From Desulfobacter hydrogenophilus (GTDB lineage: Bacteria > Desulfobacterota > Desulfobacteria > Desulfobacterales > Desulfobacteraceae), in the NCBI RefSeq assembly GCF_004319545.1, contig NZ_CP036313.1:3722501-3786500 (forward strand): a stretch of 64,000 nt of DNA. Reading direction: 5' to 3'. The notes beneath the pieces are model-generated. The model was not told the DNA's origin. It was given only the letters and a program-made list of their open reading frames with translations, and did not search any database. The position numbers and the translations under genes were made by a program. Shown here piece after piece: positions 26,925 through 35,420 of this stretch (position 1 is its first letter; the number at the start of each line of letters is the position of its first letter).

Positions 26925-27746
26925 ATGACACGTTATTTCATCCTGATGTTTATCTTGATTGTAACGGTAGTGCCCTGCCAGGCCAGGGATTTCATGGTGG
27001 AATTTGTAGAGGAAAACTACATGGAAAACCAGGAAGACTATGCCAAGACTCCCATGATTTACCATTCTTTTCAGGTGCGTTCCCATGCGGGCTTAAAGAT
27101 GCTTGTGCTCACCGGGGGACATCCTGAATACCGTACGTGGCTGCGCCAATACGTTGCCCAGGATAAAGGTTTCATTGTCAAGGTTCCTGATAATGAAAAC
27201 GATTTGTTTATTGCTTCAAAAATCTATGAAACCGATGTTAGAAATGTCCATCCCTTTAATCCTACAACCTGGTCAATGGAAGGTAGCCGCATTTTTGACA
27301 CCAAGGATCTGTCGGATACACAGGCCTGGATAATAGCCGGCCCGGGACATATTCTCGTGCTGGATCAAAACGACAAACGCAGTGAACTCATCGATACTGT
27401 GGTCAAGCGTATGGGCTATATCGGCATGATCTCAGGCGATCCTGAAGTGGCTTTGGGCGTATTCAGAAATCAGCCTGAAAAATTTAAAATGATCATTGTG
27501 AATTATGATATGCCTGGTATGGGCTCCGAGGCCTTTGTTGATAAACTGCTCAATATTGATCATAAAATACCGATACTTGTGGAAACCGGCTATAATAACG
27601 AAAAACTCAAGCGGCAATATCTGTCGAAATTTTCAGGCGCAGGAACGGTTACGGTTACACCCGTGGTATTGGACCGTCTTCAACAGAACATAAAAAATTT
27701 GATTAAATCTGAGAAAGAAACTGCGGCACAACCTGTAAATGGATAA
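26925..27746 (+). CDS. Exported protein with degenerate receiver-like domain
   Basis: 273 residues with a clear Sec signal peptide (MTRYFILMFILIVTVVPCQA, cleavage probably after CQA). Residues about 25-150 match no family I know. Residues about 158-265 read like a CheY-type receiver: HILVLDQND for strand 1, MIIVNYDMPGMGS for strand 3 and VTVTPVVLDRL near the end. Compared with true receivers the phospho-Asp site is Asn (VNYDMP against ITDLYMP), one acidic residue is Gln and the late Lys before Pro is Thr, so phosphorylation is unlikely. Export would place this pseudo-receiver in the periplasm. It overlaps the next gene by 8 bp. Confidence 0.72.
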   Translation: MTRYFILMFILIVTVVPCQARDFMVEFVEENYMENQEDYAKTPMIYHSFQVRSHAGLKMLVLTGGHPEYRTWLRQYVAQDKGFIVKVPDNENDLFIASKIYETDVRNVHPFNPTTWSMEGSRIFDTKDLSDTQAWIIAGPGHILVLDQNDKRSELIDTVVKRMGYIGMISGDPEVALGVFRNQPEKFKMIIVNYDMPGMGSEAFVDKLLNIDHKIPILVETGYNNEKLKRQYLSKFSGAGTVTVTPVVLDRLQQNIKNLIKSEKETAAQPVNG

Positions 27747-28176
27747 AATGGATAAGAAAACAAAAATTTGCGGTGTCATATTTATACTTTTTCTAATGGT
27801 TGCCGCCACCGGCCGATCAGAACAGGGATTTTATGAACTAAAGGCCGGATTTGGAAATTTTATTCAATGCGAGCTCACCCGGACAGATGCTGAAAACTAT
27901 TTTAAGGGAAAAAATTTTGCCGTGGCCATGGTCAACCTTTTTAATGTTACCCAAGAACTCGATATTACCATTCTTACCGGGACTGTAAAATGCGATGTTC
28001 AAGGTCAGTACCGGACCTTGTATGTTGCCATGGGGTTGAGGGAATTAAAAGGGAAAACGGTGGTTTCCTATTTCACCATTAGACACAAGGATTTTCGCAT
28101 TCTTGCAACGGAACTGCTCCGTTATCCATACAAGGAACGATGCCCGTGGGCCCAGTACTGGATCAGTCCGGATTAA
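27739..28176 (+). CDS. Small exported protein, unknown
   Basis: 145 residues; N-terminal signal sequence (KKTKICGVIFILFLMVAATGRS) followed by a compact, mainly beta-looking domain with a few cysteines (FIQCELTRTDAE, VKCDVQGQYRTLYVAMGL, YKERCPWAQYW). No family recognised. It overlaps the exported pseudo-receiver gene by 8 bp, so the two are translationally coupled and their products probably act together in the periplasm. A palindromic element begins 15 bp after its stop. Confidence 0.7.
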   Translation: MDKMDKKTKICGVIFILFLMVAATGRSEQGFYELKAGFGNFIQCELTRTDAENYFKGKNFAVAMVNLFNVTQELDITILTGTVKCDVQGQYRTLYVAMGLRELKGKTVVSYFTIRHKDFRILATELLRYPYKERCPWAQYWISPD

Positions 28177-28190
28177 TTTAAAATATTAAA

Positions 28191-28356
28191 TTAGGCCCGC
28201 AGATTAAATAAGTTGGGCAGAAATAACGCCGAACTTTGGTTCATCTACAAGGCGCATTAAAGGTTGAATAGCAGGCCTATTGGGACTTTAATGCAACGAA
28301 GTAGATGGGCCAAAAGGCAAGTTCTTTCGTTCAAGTTATTTAATCTGCGGGCCTAA
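28191..28356. repeat. Palindromic MITE-like element, family 1, copy 3 (inverted)
   Basis: 166 bp, complete, in the opposite orientation to the other copies. Ends are TTAGGCCCGCAGATTAAATA and the matching AATCTGCGGGCCTAA: the A of the usual GGACCG end is C here and the opposite T is G, so both ends changed together. It lies between the convergent exported protein and metal permease genes. Confidence 0.9.
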
Positions 28357-28403
28357 CATAAATAATAACAGTTGTCCCATTTCATTTTTCACAATCCCTT
28401 GGG

Positions 28404-29666
28404 TCATTTTGTAGGAATGGTTTTACCGTGAGGATCTATTTTGGGGTTGCCTAATTTTTTATTCAGGTAGGCCAGTGTCTGGGCTTGGTCCAGATGCTCC
28501 AGCTGATGGGCAGTGGCATGGACCTCTTGTTCCGGGGTGCCAATGTTTTTCAGATAAGTCTCCCAGAGGCGGTGGGCCCGCAGTACGATGCTGGCCTCTT
28601 TTTCTCCCTTGTCCGTCAGGGAATAGGCCTGGTCATCATGTCGGAGCAAACCGTCCTGTACCATTCTTCGAAGGGCTTTCTGTAGGCCTTTCCCCTCCCC
28701 GGCATATTTGCGAATGAGCTCAGGAGGGGCGGGTTTCCCATTTCGCAGCACCGTGGTCAAAACATCTTCCACCACCTGCTGGGGCACCAGGTTTCTCAGT
28801 CGCATCCATCTGGCAAGCAGACCGTATTTGGGTGCAACCATCAAGACCACCAGGAACTGTAGGGTGCAAAAAAGCATGATGGCGCCGCCTCCGGCCGAGT
28901 CCAGCCAAACGCAGAGATATAGTCCTCCGATGACCGAGGTGACCCCGAATAGAGCTGCGAGCATCATCATTTTGTCCAGGCGGTCGCAGAGAAGATAGGC
29001 GGTTGCCGCCGGGGTGATAAGAAGCCCCACCACCAGAATCACCCCCACCATACTCACCGCAGAGACCACCACCAGAGAGACGCAGGTGGTAAACAGGTAA
29101 TCCAAAAGCACCACGGGCAGACCGATGGAGGCGGCCATGATTGGATCAAAGGTGGACAGTTGAAAATGTCGGAAAAAAAGGATGATGACGCTCAGGACTC
29201 CGGCGGCTACAAAGGCAGAGACCCAAAGATCCGTATCTGCGACTCCCAAAATGTCGCCCATGATGAAATGCATCAGATCAATATGGATGTAGTGTCTAAA
29301 AATAGAGACGGCAACCACGCCCAGAGCAAAGATTCCTGTGTACATGATACCGATGGCCGTATCCTCTTTTACCCGGGAAATTCTTGAGACAAAGGAAATC
29401 AGGGCCACTGTAGTCACGGCGGCGATGAGGGACCCTAAAAGCATGCCCGGGGCATGGGCTTCCAGGCCGAAAAAAAGTTTCATGACCAGATAGCCGCCGG
29501 CCACCCCGGCGATCATGGCATGGGAGAGGGCGTCGCCTAGAAAGGCCATGCGTCGAAGTACCACAAGGCAACCGACTACCCCGGCCACCATGGCTACGAT
29601 GGAGCCGCCAATCAGGGCTTTTTGAAAATAAGTTTCCGCCAGCGGGGCAACAAAAAGATCAAACAT
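28404..29666 (-). CDS. Metal ABC transporter permease fused to DtxR-like regulator
   Basis: About 420 residues. Residues 1-285 are a TroC/ZnuB-family permease with eight or so helices (MVAGVVGCLVVLRRMAFLGDALSHAMIAG, GLLITPAATAYLL). Residues about 300-420 form a DtxR/MntR-like unit: a winged helix (LIRKYAGEGKGLQKALRRMVQDGLL, YSLTDKGEKEA) followed by the metal/dimer domain with HRLWETYL, HATAHQLEH and the NPKIDPHGKTIP end. The arrangement matches chlamydial YtgCR, in which the repressor part is released by cleavage. It starts at the ATG at 29666, overlapping the ATPase stop. Zn, Mn or Fe cannot be told apart. Confidence 0.9.
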   Translation of the reverse strand: MFDLFVAPLAETYFQKALIGGSIVAMVAGVVGCLVVLRRMAFLGDALSHAMIAGVAGGYLVMKLFFGLEAHAPGMLLGSLIAAVTTVALISFVSRISRVKEDTAIGIMYTGIFALGVVAVSIFRHYIHIDLMHFIMGDILGVADTDLWVSAFVAAGVLSVIILFFRHFQLSTFDPIMAASIGLPVVLLDYLFTTCVSLVVVSAVSMVGVILVVGLLITPAATAYLLCDRLDKMMMLAALFGVTSVIGGLYLCVWLDSAGGGAIMLFCTLQFLVVLMVAPKYGLLARWMRLRNLVPQQVVEDVLTTVLRNGKPAPPELIRKYAGEGKGLQKALRRMVQDGLLRHDDQAYSLTDKGEKEASIVLRAHRLWETYLKNIGTPEQEVHATAHQLEHLDQAQTLAYLNKKLGNPKIDPHGKTIPTK

Positions 29667-30427
29667 CAACTTCTCTCCTTTTTGATCACATCCTTGAAAA
29701 TTTTCAGTCGGCCTTCATAGACCTGGCTGAGCAGGTCCTCCTGGAGAACAATATCCGGTTCTCCGTATGCGTAGAGGCGCTGTTTGATGAGTAGCAGCTT
29801 ATCAAAGTATTCTGCGGCCGTGGACAGGTCGTGGTGGACCACCACCAGCGTCTTGCCAGATTTTTTGGCCCGCTCCAGTACGTCCAGAATGGCTCGCTCT
29901 GTAGCTGCATCCACCCCGGCAAAGGGTTCATCCAGCAGGAGGATGTCGCTGCCCTGGGCCAGGGCCCGGGCCATGAAAACCCGTTGCTGCTGGCCACCGG
30001 AAAGCTCGCCGATCTGCCGGTGGGCAAAGTTGGTCATGCGCACCATGTCCAGGGCCTCCATGGCAGCACTCCGGTCTTTCTTACAAGGAGAGTTGTACCA
30101 GGCGATTTGCTGGTATCGTCCCATGAGGACCACTTCTTGGACAGTGATGGGAAAATCCCAGTCCACGGCTCCGCGCTGGGGGACATAGGCGACTTGACCC
30201 TTGGCGTTTTTTGCATGGATACCCTTGATTTTTACCGTACCCAGATCCGGTTTAACAAAACCCAGGATGGCCTTGATAAAGGTTGATTTTCCTGCGCCGT
30301 TGGGGCCAATGACCCCAACCAACTGATCTTTTTCAATCCTGACGCTGACATCCAGCAAGGCCGGTCTGGCGTTGTAGCTGACGGTAAGGTTCGATACTTC
30401 AATGGCAAAAGGGGTATCAATAATCAT
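29666..30427 (-). CDS. Metal ABC transporter ATP-binding protein
   Basis: ATPase of the Zn/Mn/Fe chelate-independent uptake family (TroB/ZnuC-like), about 253 residues. Walker A GPNGAGKSTFIK, Q-loop VPQRGAVDWDFPITV, signature LSGGQQQRVFMARAL, Walker B ILLLDEPFAGVD and switch His in VVHHDLST. The start at 30427 has a strong GGAGGAGAATC site; an upstream in-frame extension reads through the neighbouring gene and was rejected. Its stop overlaps the permease start (TGATG), and its own start overlaps the preceding gene by 11 bp. Confidence 0.94.
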   Translation of the reverse strand: MIIDTPFAIEVSNLTVSYNARPALLDVSVRIEKDQLVGVIGPNGAGKSTFIKAILGFVKPDLGTVKIKGIHAKNAKGQVAYVPQRGAVDWDFPITVQEVVLMGRYQQIAWYNSPCKKDRSAAMEALDMVRMTNFAHRQIGELSGGQQQRVFMARALAQGSDILLLDEPFAGVDAATERAILDVLERAKKSGKTLVVVHHDLSTAAEYFDKLLLIKQRLYAYGEPDIVLQEDLLSQVYEGRLKIFKDVIKKERS

Positions 30428-30926
30428 GATTCTCCTCCTTGGGAGCAGCCAGAGTGAAGTCCACCGTTCCGGCCACCACGGCGCCCCGGCTGCCCCATAT
30501 CGTATGGTCAACTATTGGTGCTTCTCTGTCCAGCAGGCGGACTCTGAGGCAGTGGTCTAAATGGAATTCGGACATAGGGGGGCTGGCCTGGACGTAAAAC
30601 TCGTTGAATCCTATGGTCGGGGCAAGGCCTTCTGTGATCCGAATGACTTTTCCCCGGAATATTTCCCCTGCGTCCACTGTCAACTTCTGACCGTTGAGGC
30701 GGACCTCAAGGCCAGGGGTTTGAGGGGCATCGTCCAGGGCCAGGGCAAAGGGATCCTTGTCAATGGAAAAACCGGGGGTAATCTCCAGGATATACGCTCC
30801 GGTGAGCACTTCCCGGTCCGCCACCTGGGCAGGGCCCGCAGGCAGGGCGGCATCCCGATTTGTCGTGTATGCCCACAACCCGCCAACAAAAAAAATCCAG
30901 ACAAAGATAATGAGTAAAAATCGCAT
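30417..30926 (-). CDS. Exported protein in metal ABC operon, unknown
   Basis: 169 residues with an N-terminal hydrophobic segment (MRFLLIIFVWIFFVGGLWAY) that is either a signal peptide or an anchor. The rest looks like a beta-rich periplasmic domain (AYILEITPGFSIDKDPFAL, GLEVRLNGQKLTVD, EFYVQASPPMSEFHLDHCLRVRLLD). I do not recognise the family. It sits between the binding protein and the ATPase, overlapping the latter by 11 bp, so an accessory role in metal uptake is likely from context alone. Confidence 0.78.
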   Translation of the reverse strand: MRFLLIIFVWIFFVGGLWAYTTNRDAALPAGPAQVADREVLTGAYILEITPGFSIDKDPFALALDDAPQTPGLEVRLNGQKLTVDAGEIFRGKVIRITEGLAPTIGFNEFYVQASPPMSEFHLDHCLRVRLLDREAPIVDHTIWGSRGAVVAGTVDFTLAAPKEENHDY

Positions 30927-30935
30927 AGTAACCGC

Positions 30936-31877
30936 CTATTTTAAAGCATTGACGATGAGCAGGGTGTTCTCCCGCATCATGCCGATATAGGTTTCCCCTG
31001 CAGAGTCTTCCGGTCCCATGGAGTCGGAGTAGAGTTCGCCTCCGATTTTTACGCCTGTTTCCTTGGCGATCTCCCGGATCTGCTTGGGGTTGATGGTGGT
31101 TTCAACAAAGATGGCAGGGGCACCGGAATCCCTGATGGAATCGATCACTTTGCGTCGGCGCTCCGGGGTAATGCCGGCACCGACTTCCGCGCCGGTTGAC
31201 CATCCCACAGGAGCAATGGAAAGAAAATCATTATTTTCATTTAACCTGTATTCCCGGCAAAAATAGTTAAATGCATCGTGGGTGGTCACCAGAATCCGCC
31301 GCTGGGGAGGAATCATGTTAAGCTGCTCCCGGATCCAGGCGTCCAGAACCCGTAACTGCTGAAGAAAAAGTTTGGCCCGGGCCTGGTAATATGCCCCGTG
31401 TTCCGGATCCAGGGCAATGATGGCCCGGGTGATATTGTTGACGTATACAACGGCATTTTTCAAGGAGAACCAGGAATGCGGATCGGGAAGAGACTGGCCG
31501 CCTTCGCTGATGGTAAGGACTTGGATGCCGTCGGTGGCGGTAATCAAGGGTTTTTGGGCATCCTGTGCAAGGGTAGCCATCCAGTTTTTACCCTCCAGAT
31601 GAAGTCCGTTTTCGATGCAAAGATCGGCGCCGAGCACGATCTGAACGTCATCGGGGGTGACATTGTAGGTATGCGGATCAGCCCCCGGAGCCAGAATGCT
31701 CTTGACTACGGCTTGGTCTCCTACTACCTGCCGGGCAAAATCGGCAATCTGCGTGGTCGATGAAACGATCACAGGCTTTTTTAACTGAGCAGCTCCTGCC
31801 AATCCTGAAAAAAGTAGGATTGAGCTGAAAATCAGGAAGGAACGAAATAATGGCAATTTTTTAAATAAAAATTTCAT
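30936..31877 (-). CDS. Metal ABC transporter substrate-binding protein (TroA/ZnuA type)
   Basis: Periplasmic metal-binding protein of cluster A-I, 313 residues, with a signal peptide ending near GLAGAAQ. The four expected ligands are visible: His in GADPHTYNVT, His in PDPHSWFSL, His in TTHDAFNYF and Asp in LYSDSMG. A His-His-His-Asp set is that of TroA and ZnuA, favouring Zn or Zn/Mn over iron; there is no His-rich loop. It opens a four-gene minus-strand operon (binding protein, unknown exported protein, ATPase, permease-regulator). No Fur or Zur box is obvious upstream. Confidence 0.93.
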   Translation of the reverse strand: MKFLFKKLPLFRSFLIFSSILLFSGLAGAAQLKKPVIVSSTTQIADFARQVVGDQAVVKSILAPGADPHTYNVTPDDVQIVLGADLCIENGLHLEGKNWMATLAQDAQKPLITATDGIQVLTISEGGQSLPDPHSWFSLKNAVVYVNNITRAIIALDPEHGAYYQARAKLFLQQLRVLDAWIREQLNMIPPQRRILVTTHDAFNYFCREYRLNENNDFLSIAPVGWSTGAEVGAGITPERRRKVIDSIRDSGAPAIFVETTINPKQIREIAKETGVKIGGELYSDSMGPEDSAGETYIGMMRENTLLIVNALK

Positions 31878-31924
31878 GATGCTCTCCTTCTAAACTGACG
31901 TTTTAAGATTTGTATCTCATTTTT

Positions 31925-32021
31925 TATATGAAAGTCTGGGTAAGTTACCAAGATCTTTCAACCTTTGTTGTGGGTTGAGCCTCGGTATTGATAGACCAAG
32001 TCAGCCCATGGCTGTTATAGA
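31925..32021 (-). repeat. CATGAAAG-family repeat upstream of metal operon
   Basis: On the minus strand: ATAACAGCCATGGGCTGACT, TGGTCTATCAATACCGAGGC, TCAACCCACAACAAAG, then a diverged spacer and ATGAAAG-like end (TTTCATATAAAA boundary). It lies about 50 bp before the binding-protein start, i.e. where its promoter should be. A short piece of the family 1 element terminus (AGGACCGCAGATT) is at about 32099-32112. Confidence 0.75.
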
Positions 32022-32212
32022 AATTACGATGGAGATTACATTAGCATCTACAAAACTGGACAGCAAGTTAATCCACTTTCCAAAGTGAGCATGCTATAAG
32101 GACCGCAGATTTTTGGGTTTTAGGCCACCACAATATCTGGGGGGAACATTTCAATTTAAAAGGGGGAATTATATATTGGTAATCCGTCAAGCCTTTTGAA
32201 ATTTGACATTGA

Positions 32213-32335
32213 AGAACGGGTCTTAAATAACTTACCCATTTTGTTATATCCGGGAGCGCGGGCGTCCCGCCCGCATCTTTTCTTCGGGCGAACGCCCGCG
32301 CTCCCAGGTTCAGTTATTTCGGACTTATTCCTAAA
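32213..32335. repeat. Palindromic element family 2, copy 1 (GC-rich core)
   Basis: About 123 bp. AT-rich outer arms (TCTTAAATAACTTACCCATT and CAGTTATTTCGGACTTATTC, ending CTAA) flank a GC-rich core in which GGGAGCGCGGGCG pairs with CGCCCGCGCTCCC around an extra CGCCCG hairpin. A reverse-complement relative with the same flanks is at 51539-51641. With the repeats before it, it fills the 543-bp gap between the metal operon and ppdK; no gene is seen there. Confidence 0.85.
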
Positions 32336-32420
32336 CAGCAAGCAGGTTACATGTGCTTACCCTAAAAAATTATCCTGGTTAATTTTATGTAACCAGGATA
32401 ATTGCGTTTGTGAATATTTT

Positions 32421-35141
32421 TTATCGGCAGTCAGGATACATAATGGCGGCCTGGGCTGCAGCCAGCCGAGCAATGGGTACCCGGTAGGGTGAACAAGATA
32501 CGTAGCTTAGTCCTGCTTTATGGCAGAATACGACGGATTCTGGGTCCCCGCCGTGTTCTCCGCAGATGCCCAGCTTGATTTCAGGACGGGTCCTGCGACC
32601 AAGTTCCACCGCCGTTGTAACCAGGCCGCCCACCGCTTCCTGATCCAGGGTCTCAAAGGGGTCTGAATTAAGGATGGCGTTGTCAATATAATCATTCATG
32701 AAAGAACCGATATCGTCCCTTGAAAACCCAAAGGTCATCTGGGTCAGGTCATTGGTACCAAAGGAGAAAAACTGGGCATATTCTGCCATTTTATCTGCAA
32801 TCAATGCCGCCCTTGGAATTTCGATCATGGTGCCGTACAGATAGGGGAGGGCGTCTATTTGGTAGGTTTTAAGCGCCTCTTCATGGCACTGGGTAACAAT
32901 ATCCTGGACAAAGGCCAGCTCTTTTTCATTACAGGTTACGGGCACCATAATTTCAGGCATGGGATTTTTACCCGCTTTGATCAGTTCTGCGCAGGATTCA
33001 AATATGGCTTTCACCTGCATGTGGGAGATTTCAGGATAGGTGATGCCAAGTCTGACACCCCTGTGCCCGATCATGGGATTGGATTCTAAAAGCTGTTCGC
33101 TGCGCTTGAACACCTCTTCTATGTCGATATGCAGGGCATCGGCAATTTCCTGCTGATTTTCCCGTGACTGGGGTACGAATTCATGCAGGGGCGGATCCAG
33201 CAGACGGATGGTAACGGGCAGATTATCCATAACCTCCAGGGTGGCCTTGATCTCCTCCTTGACAAAGGGGAATAGTTCTTCAAGGGCGGCTTCTCTCTCT
33301 TCGTGGGTCTTGCTTAAAATCATTTTGCGCAGAAGGAAAAGGGCTTTATCCGAATCTGCACCGTAGAACATGTGCTCAGTCCTGAAAAGCCCAATACCCT
33401 GGGCGCCAAAAGTCAGGGCTGTCATGGCATCTGCCGGGGTGTCGGCATTGGTGCGGACCTGCATGGCCCGGTATTTGTCCGCAATGCTCATGAATGCTTT
33501 GAATCTGGCATTCTCCAACGCGTCCTTCATCTTGATTCGGCCCTGGTATACCATCCCTTTGGTGCCGTTAAGGGTGAAGGTATCACCTTCCTTAAACACC
33601 CGGGTACCCACGCGAAGTTCTTTGGTTTCGAAATTGATTTTAAGGGCACCGGCACCAACAATACAGCATTTACCCCATCCCCTGGCCACTAAGGCAGCAT
33701 GGGAGGTCATGCCGCCCCTTGCTGTGAGAACGGCTGCTGCCGCCCGCATGCCTTCAATGTCTTCGGGATTGGTCTCTTCACGGACCAGAATGACCTTTTT
33801 GTCTAGCTTGGTCCATTGAACCGCATCTTCGGATGAGAACACAATCTGTCCCCATGCACCGCCGGGGCCTGCAGGCAGTCCTTCTGCAATCTTTACGGCT
33901 GTTTTTTCCGCATCCGGATCCACAATGGGGTGAAGCATGTCGTCCAAAATTTTAGGATCAAGACGGCATACCATGGTTTTTTCATCGATGGTGCCTTCCG
34001 CCAACATATCCATGGCCATGTTCAGGGCTGCTGTCGCGGTGCGTTTGCCCACCCGGCACTGGAGCATGTAAAGCCTGCCTTCCTGGATGGTGAACTCAAT
34101 GTCCTGCATGTCCTTGTAATGGGCTTCTAAAAGATTGCGGATCTCAAATAACTGCTTGTAAAGCTGGGGCATGGATTCTTCCAGAGAGGGCAGGTGTTTG
34201 TTCTGGGAATTTTTGGTGTCTTTGTTCAATGGATTTGGGGTTCTGGTGCCTGCCACCACATCCTCGCCCTGGGCATTGACCAGCCATTCTCCATAGAATT
34301 TATTGTCCCCTGTGGCCGGGTCTCTGCTAAAGGCAACGCCTGTGGCAGAAGTCTCGCCCATATTACCGAAAACCATGGTCTGGACATTGACGGCCGTACC
34401 CCAACAGTCCGGAATATGTTCAATACGGCGGTAGGATACTGCCCGTTTCCCGTTCCAGCTTTTAAAGACAGCCCCGATGGATCCCATGAGCTGATCTTTG
34501 GGGTCATCAGGAAAATCGACACCCAGGTCCTCCCGGATTTTTTTCTTAAACCGTTCGCAAAGGGCCTTTAAATCTTCGGTGGAAATATCCGTGTCATTGT
34601 CATAGCCCTTATCGTTTTTCAGATTATTCATCATCATTTCCAGATTCAGGCGGATACCCATGCCGTCCCCGGGCTTGATCTGTTCTGCTTTTTCCATAAC
34701 CACATCTGAATACATCATGATCAGCCGGCGGTAGGCATCATAAACAAACCATTCATTATTGGTTTTTTTAATCAATCCCGGAATCGTGGTGCTACACAGG
34801 CCGACGTTCAATATGGTCTCCATCATTCCGGGCATTGAGCTTCTTGCACCGGATCGGCAGGATACCAGCAATGGATTTTCCGGATCACCAAAAATCATAC
34901 CTGTATGGGATTCAATATTGGCCATGGCTTTGAGAATGTCGCCTTCAAGGGTATCAGGAAAACGCCCGTTTAAATCAAAATAGTGATTGCAGCATTCCGT
35001 TGATATGGTGAAGCCTAGCGGAACAGGCAGTTTCAGCTTTGCCATTTCTGCAAGGTTGGCGCCTTTTCCGCCTAAAAGGTTTTTTTGACTTGCATCCCCT
35101 TCTGTTTTATCAGGGCCGAACTCATAGATGTATTTGGTCAT
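32421..35141 (-). CDS. ppdK: Pyruvate, phosphate dikinase
   Basis: Interconverts pyruvate, ATP and Pi with PEP, AMP and PPi. 906 residues: N-terminal ATP-grasp domain (LLGGKGANLAEMAKL, GFTISTE, VQTMVFGNMGETSATGVAFSRDP), central phosphohistidine domain with TARGGMTSHAALVARGWGK (His about 478; the Thr two before it is the usual regulatory phosphorylation site), and a C-terminal PEP/pyruvate barrel (GLFRTEHMF, SFGTNDLTQMTFGFSRDD, CGEHGGDP). The PPi-dependent enzyme can serve gluconeogenic or glycolytic flow. The PpsR-type regulator is encoded 6 kb upstream at 25545. Confidence 0.96.
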   Translation of the reverse strand: MTKYIYEFGPDKTEGDASQKNLLGGKGANLAEMAKLKLPVPLGFTISTECCNHYFDLNGRFPDTLEGDILKAMANIESHTGMIFGDPENPLLVSCRSGARSSMPGMMETILNVGLCSTTIPGLIKKTNNEWFVYDAYRRLIMMYSDVVMEKAEQIKPGDGMGIRLNLEMMMNNLKNDKGYDNDTDISTEDLKALCERFKKKIREDLGVDFPDDPKDQLMGSIGAVFKSWNGKRAVSYRRIEHIPDCWGTAVNVQTMVFGNMGETSATGVAFSRDPATGDNKFYGEWLVNAQGEDVVAGTRTPNPLNKDTKNSQNKHLPSLEESMPQLYKQLFEIRNLLEAHYKDMQDIEFTIQEGRLYMLQCRVGKRTATAALNMAMDMLAEGTIDEKTMVCRLDPKILDDMLHPIVDPDAEKTAVKIAEGLPAGPGGAWGQIVFSSEDAVQWTKLDKKVILVREETNPEDIEGMRAAAAVLTARGGMTSHAALVARGWGKCCIVGAGALKINFETKELRVGTRVFKEGDTFTLNGTKGMVYQGRIKMKDALENARFKAFMSIADKYRAMQVRTNADTPADAMTALTFGAQGIGLFRTEHMFYGADSDKALFLLRKMILSKTHEEREAALEELFPFVKEEIKATLEVMDNLPVTIRLLDPPLHEFVPQSRENQQEIADALHIDIEEVFKRSEQLLESNPMIGHRGVRLGITYPEISHMQVKAIFESCAELIKAGKNPMPEIMVPVTCNEKELAFVQDIVTQCHEEALKTYQIDALPYLYGTMIEIPRAALIADKMAEYAQFFSFGTNDLTQMTFGFSRDDIGSFMNDYIDNAILNSDPFETLDQEAVGGLVTTAVELGRRTRPEIKLGICGEHGGDPESVVFCHKAGLSYVSCSPYRVPIARLAAAQAAIMYPDCR

Positions 35142-35420
35142 TTTATATCACCGCTTGTATGGTTTCAGTCTTAAATGGTTAAAGACATTGGTTAAAGACA
35201 AATTGATATTTAGCTTGTTCAAGTCGTGGAATCAGTCGGTATTCGATTTTCCCTTTATAAAGCCCGCCAAATGTTAACGTTTATTATTAAAACTTTAGAA
35301 AAATCAAGTCAAATAAAATCTTATGTTTATAAATGGGGGCTTCAATGATAATATTGCTCTTTTTCAATGATGTGCGTTGGCACTTTATCGCCGTTTGACA
35401 GGCGCAAACAGGAGGAATCA

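Noticed and set aside
32156..32341. 61-codon minus-strand frame containing KKRCGRDARAPG
   Set aside because: It is a translation of the palindromic family 2 element; such strings are typical products of GC-rich repeats, not genes.
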